Source of the DNA: Xanthobacteraceae bacterium | Lineage (GTDB): Bacteria; Pseudomonadota; Alphaproteobacteria; Rhizobiales; Xanthobacteraceae | Direction: 5' to 3' | DNA length: 64,000 nucleotides | NCBI GenBank assembly: GCA_019745775.1 | Contig: JAIESR010000064.1 | Span: forward strand, 47,049-111,048 | Shown: positions 62,468-64,000 of the stretch, piece by piece | Layout of the letters: each line of letters starts with the position of its first letter | How positions within the stretch are numbered: position 1 is the first letter of the stretch | Translations under genes and position numbers: made by a program | The notes under the pieces: generated by a model | Seen by the model: the letters and a program-made list of their open reading frames with translations, nothing else | Databases searched by the model: none | What the model was told of the DNA's origin: nothing

Positions 62468-63901
62468 ATGGCCAATCAGGACTTGCGCGACTGGATCGAT
62501 GGCGTCAGGGCGGCCGGCGAGCTCAAGGTCATCAGCGGCGCCGAGCCGAAGGAGGAGATCGGGGGTATCGTCGACATCTATATGCGCAAGATGGGCAACC
62601 CGGCGGTGCTGTTCGACGACGTGCCGGGATTTCCCAAGGGCCACCGCGTCATCGCCAACATCCTGACCTCGATCCCGCGCACCAACTTGGCGCTCGGCCT
62701 GCCGCCGGAAACGCCGGAGACGGAGCAGATCCAGTGGTGGCGCAATTACTTCAAGAACGCGCCGTCGAAGCCGACCAAGGCCGTCAACGGCGGGCCGCTG
62801 CTCGACAACGTGCTGGAAGGCAAGGACGTCAATATCCAGAAGATCCCGACGCCGGTCTGGCACGAGCACGACGGCGGGCCCTATATCGGCACCGCCTGCA
62901 TCGTCGCCATGAAGGACCCGGACTCCGGCTGGGTCAACTACGGCACCTATCGCGTGCAGTCGCATGAGCCGAACGTCGCGTCGGTGATGATGTCGCCCGG
63001 CAAGCACGGGCTGATCATCATGCGCAAGTATCACGAGCGCGGCGAGCCCTGCCCGGTGGCCGTTGTCGTCGGCATGCATCCGGCGCTGATGATGCTCGGC
63101 GGCATCGAAATCCCCTACGGCAAGAACGAGCTCGAGGCCGCCGGCGGCATCCTCGGCGAGCCGATCGAGGTGATCAACATGCCGAAGACCGGCCTGCCGG
63201 TGCCGGCGAATTCGGAGATCGCCTTCGAGGGCCTGATCCATCCGAACGACTGCATCAAGGAAGGGCCGCTCGGCGAGTGGACCGGCTACTACGCCAGCGG
63301 CAGCGATCTCGAGCCGGCGATCCGCATCGACACTTTGATGTATCGCGACGATCCGATCCTGGTTGGCGCGATCCCGGCGGTGCCGCCGAACGACAACACC
63401 TTCTATTTCGGCACCTATCGCTGCGGCGCGGTGTGGAACCAGCTCGAAGCCGCCGGCATCCCCGGCGTGCAGGGCGTGTGGACGCACGAAGCCGGCGGCA
63501 GCCGCTTCATGCTGGTGATCTCGATCAAGACCCTCTATGGCGGCCACTCGAAGCAGGCCGCGATGGTGGCGGCGCACTGCCACGCCGGCGCCTACAACAA
63601 TCGCTGGACGATCGTGGTCGACGACGACATCGACCCGACCAACTTCAACGACGTGGTGTGGGCGATGTGCACGCGCTGCGATCCGCGCGACCAGGTCGAC
63701 ATCATCCACGGCGGCTGGAGCTCGGCGCTCGACCCGATGTGCTACGACACCGAGCACGACCGCCGGAATTCGCGCGTCATCATCGACGCCTGCGTCCCGT
63801 TCCGGCGCAAGAAGACGTTCCCTGCCGTCGCGCGCTCGTCGAAGGCGCTCGACGAACGCATCCGCGCCAAATGGGCGAAGGATTTGCCGAAGGGATTCTA
63901 G
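62468..63901 (+). CDS. UbiD-family prenylated-FMN-dependent decarboxylase
   Basis: A 477-aa reversible (de)carboxylase of the UbiD family. The catalytic Arg is in NYGTYRVQSHE and the Glu residues are in IAFEGLIHP and GPLGEWTGYYA, the order expected of the R-E-E/D triad. Substrates in the family are unsaturated, aromatic or heteroaromatic acids. It needs prenyl-FMN from a UbiX flavin prenyltransferase, not present here. The upstream site is AGAGGA. Last gene of the operon with hydroxylase B and two Bug receptors. Confidence 0.92.
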   Translation: MANQDLRDWIDGVRAAGELKVISGAEPKEEIGGIVDIYMRKMGNPAVLFDDVPGFPKGHRVIANILTSIPRTNLALGLPPETPETEQIQWWRNYFKNAPSKPTKAVNGGPLLDNVLEGKDVNIQKIPTPVWHEHDGGPYIGTACIVAMKDPDSGWVNYGTYRVQSHEPNVASVMMSPGKHGLIIMRKYHERGEPCPVAVVVGMHPALMMLGGIEIPYGKNELEAAGGILGEPIEVINMPKTGLPVPANSEIAFEGLIHPNDCIKEGPLGEWTGYYASGSDLEPAIRIDTLMYRDDPILVGAIPAVPPNDNTFYFGTYRCGAVWNQLEAAGIPGVQGVWTHEAGGSRFMLVISIKTLYGGHSKQAAMVAAHCHAGAYNNRWTIVVDDDIDPTNFNDVVWAMCTRCDPRDQVDIIHGGWSSALDPMCYDTEHDRRNSRVIIDACVPFRRKKTFPAVARSSKALDERIRAKWAKDLPKGF

Positions 63902-63920
63902 GTCCTTTCGCCGGCTCTAT

Positions 63921-63950
63921 CCGCCGCTCATTCCCGCGCAAGGGGGAAGG
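63921..63950. repeat. Degenerate half copy of the palindromic repeat
   Basis: CGCTCATTCCCGCGCAAG at 63925-63942 matches one half of the element at 46373-46466, but the second arm reads GGGGGAAGG and no longer pairs well. It follows the UbiD-like gene and seems a decayed copy. Confidence 0.5.
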
Positions 63951-64000
63951 TGGATTCACAGTCGAAGTGCAACACTTTAGAGAACGCCTCGATTGGAGTT
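63951..64000. other. Window end, no feature
   Basis: The last 50 bases show no coding or regulatory feature that I can support. Confidence 0.4.

Overview
The window reads as chromosomal DNA of a high-GC alphaproteobacterium of the Bradyrhizobium / Rhodopseudomonas / Xanthobacteraceae type (order Hyphomicrobiales). The reasons are the GC-rich codon use, many Bug-type solute receptors, CoxLMS-like molybdenum hydroxylases, lanthanide-type quinoprotein dehydrogenases, and palindromic intergenic repeats of the kind that litter rhizobial genomes (for example the GCGCATGTCC...GGACATGCGC element). The species assignment is inference. I see no tRNA, rRNA, CRISPR array, transposase, integrase or phage gene, and no recognisable transcription-factor gene anywhere in the 64 kb.

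Region 1 (1-21.6 kb) is a purine and urea nitrogen-scavenging block. After a truncated amylo-alpha-1,6-glucosidase come, on the minus strand, an OHCU decarboxylase/HIU hydrolase fusion, an M20 hydrolase and an allantoate amidohydrolase. Divergent from these are urate hydroxylase PuuD and allantoinase PuuE. Next are an NMT1/SsuA-type ABC importer, the urea importer urtABCDE and urease ureDABCEFG. Together they account for most of urate -> HIU -> OHCU -> allantoin -> allantoate -> ureidoglycolate/urea -> ammonia. Two consensus sigma-54 promoters (7941-7955 and 10791-10805) lie before the two importers, so the block is probably under RpoN nitrogen control.

Region 2 (21.6-30 kb, minus strand) is the transglutaminase / circularly permuted ATP-grasp-alpha-E / transglutaminase-DUF2126 cluster, preceded by a zinc-ribbon zincin-type peptidase. 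This type of cluster often carries the proteasome-like peptidase Anbu, which is absent here.

Region 3 (30-36.8 kb) has a minus-strand operon of a Gfo/Idh/MocA oxidoreductase, two Bug receptors and a carboxymuconolactone-decarboxylase-like protein. A plus-strand NMT1-type ABC importer follows, and its binding-protein gene is frameshifted.

Region 4 (36.9-51 kb) is a quinoprotein alcohol-oxidation island. It holds three PQQ dehydrogenases, each with a neighbouring small cytochrome c and each carrying the Asp-x-Asp signature of lanthanide-dependent enzymes. It also holds a PQQ-associated beta-propeller and ABC system (binding protein, permease, ATPase) that resembles the lanthanide-uptake Lut system, plus an asparaginase II, an exported pentapeptide-repeat protein and an exported unknown.

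Region 5 (51-64 kb) has two divergent three-subunit CoxLMS-like molybdenum hydroxylases with three Bug receptors, an Asp/Glu-racemase-superfamily enzyme and a UbiD-family decarboxylase. It looks like a catabolic locus for an unidentified, possibly aromatic or heterocyclic, acid.
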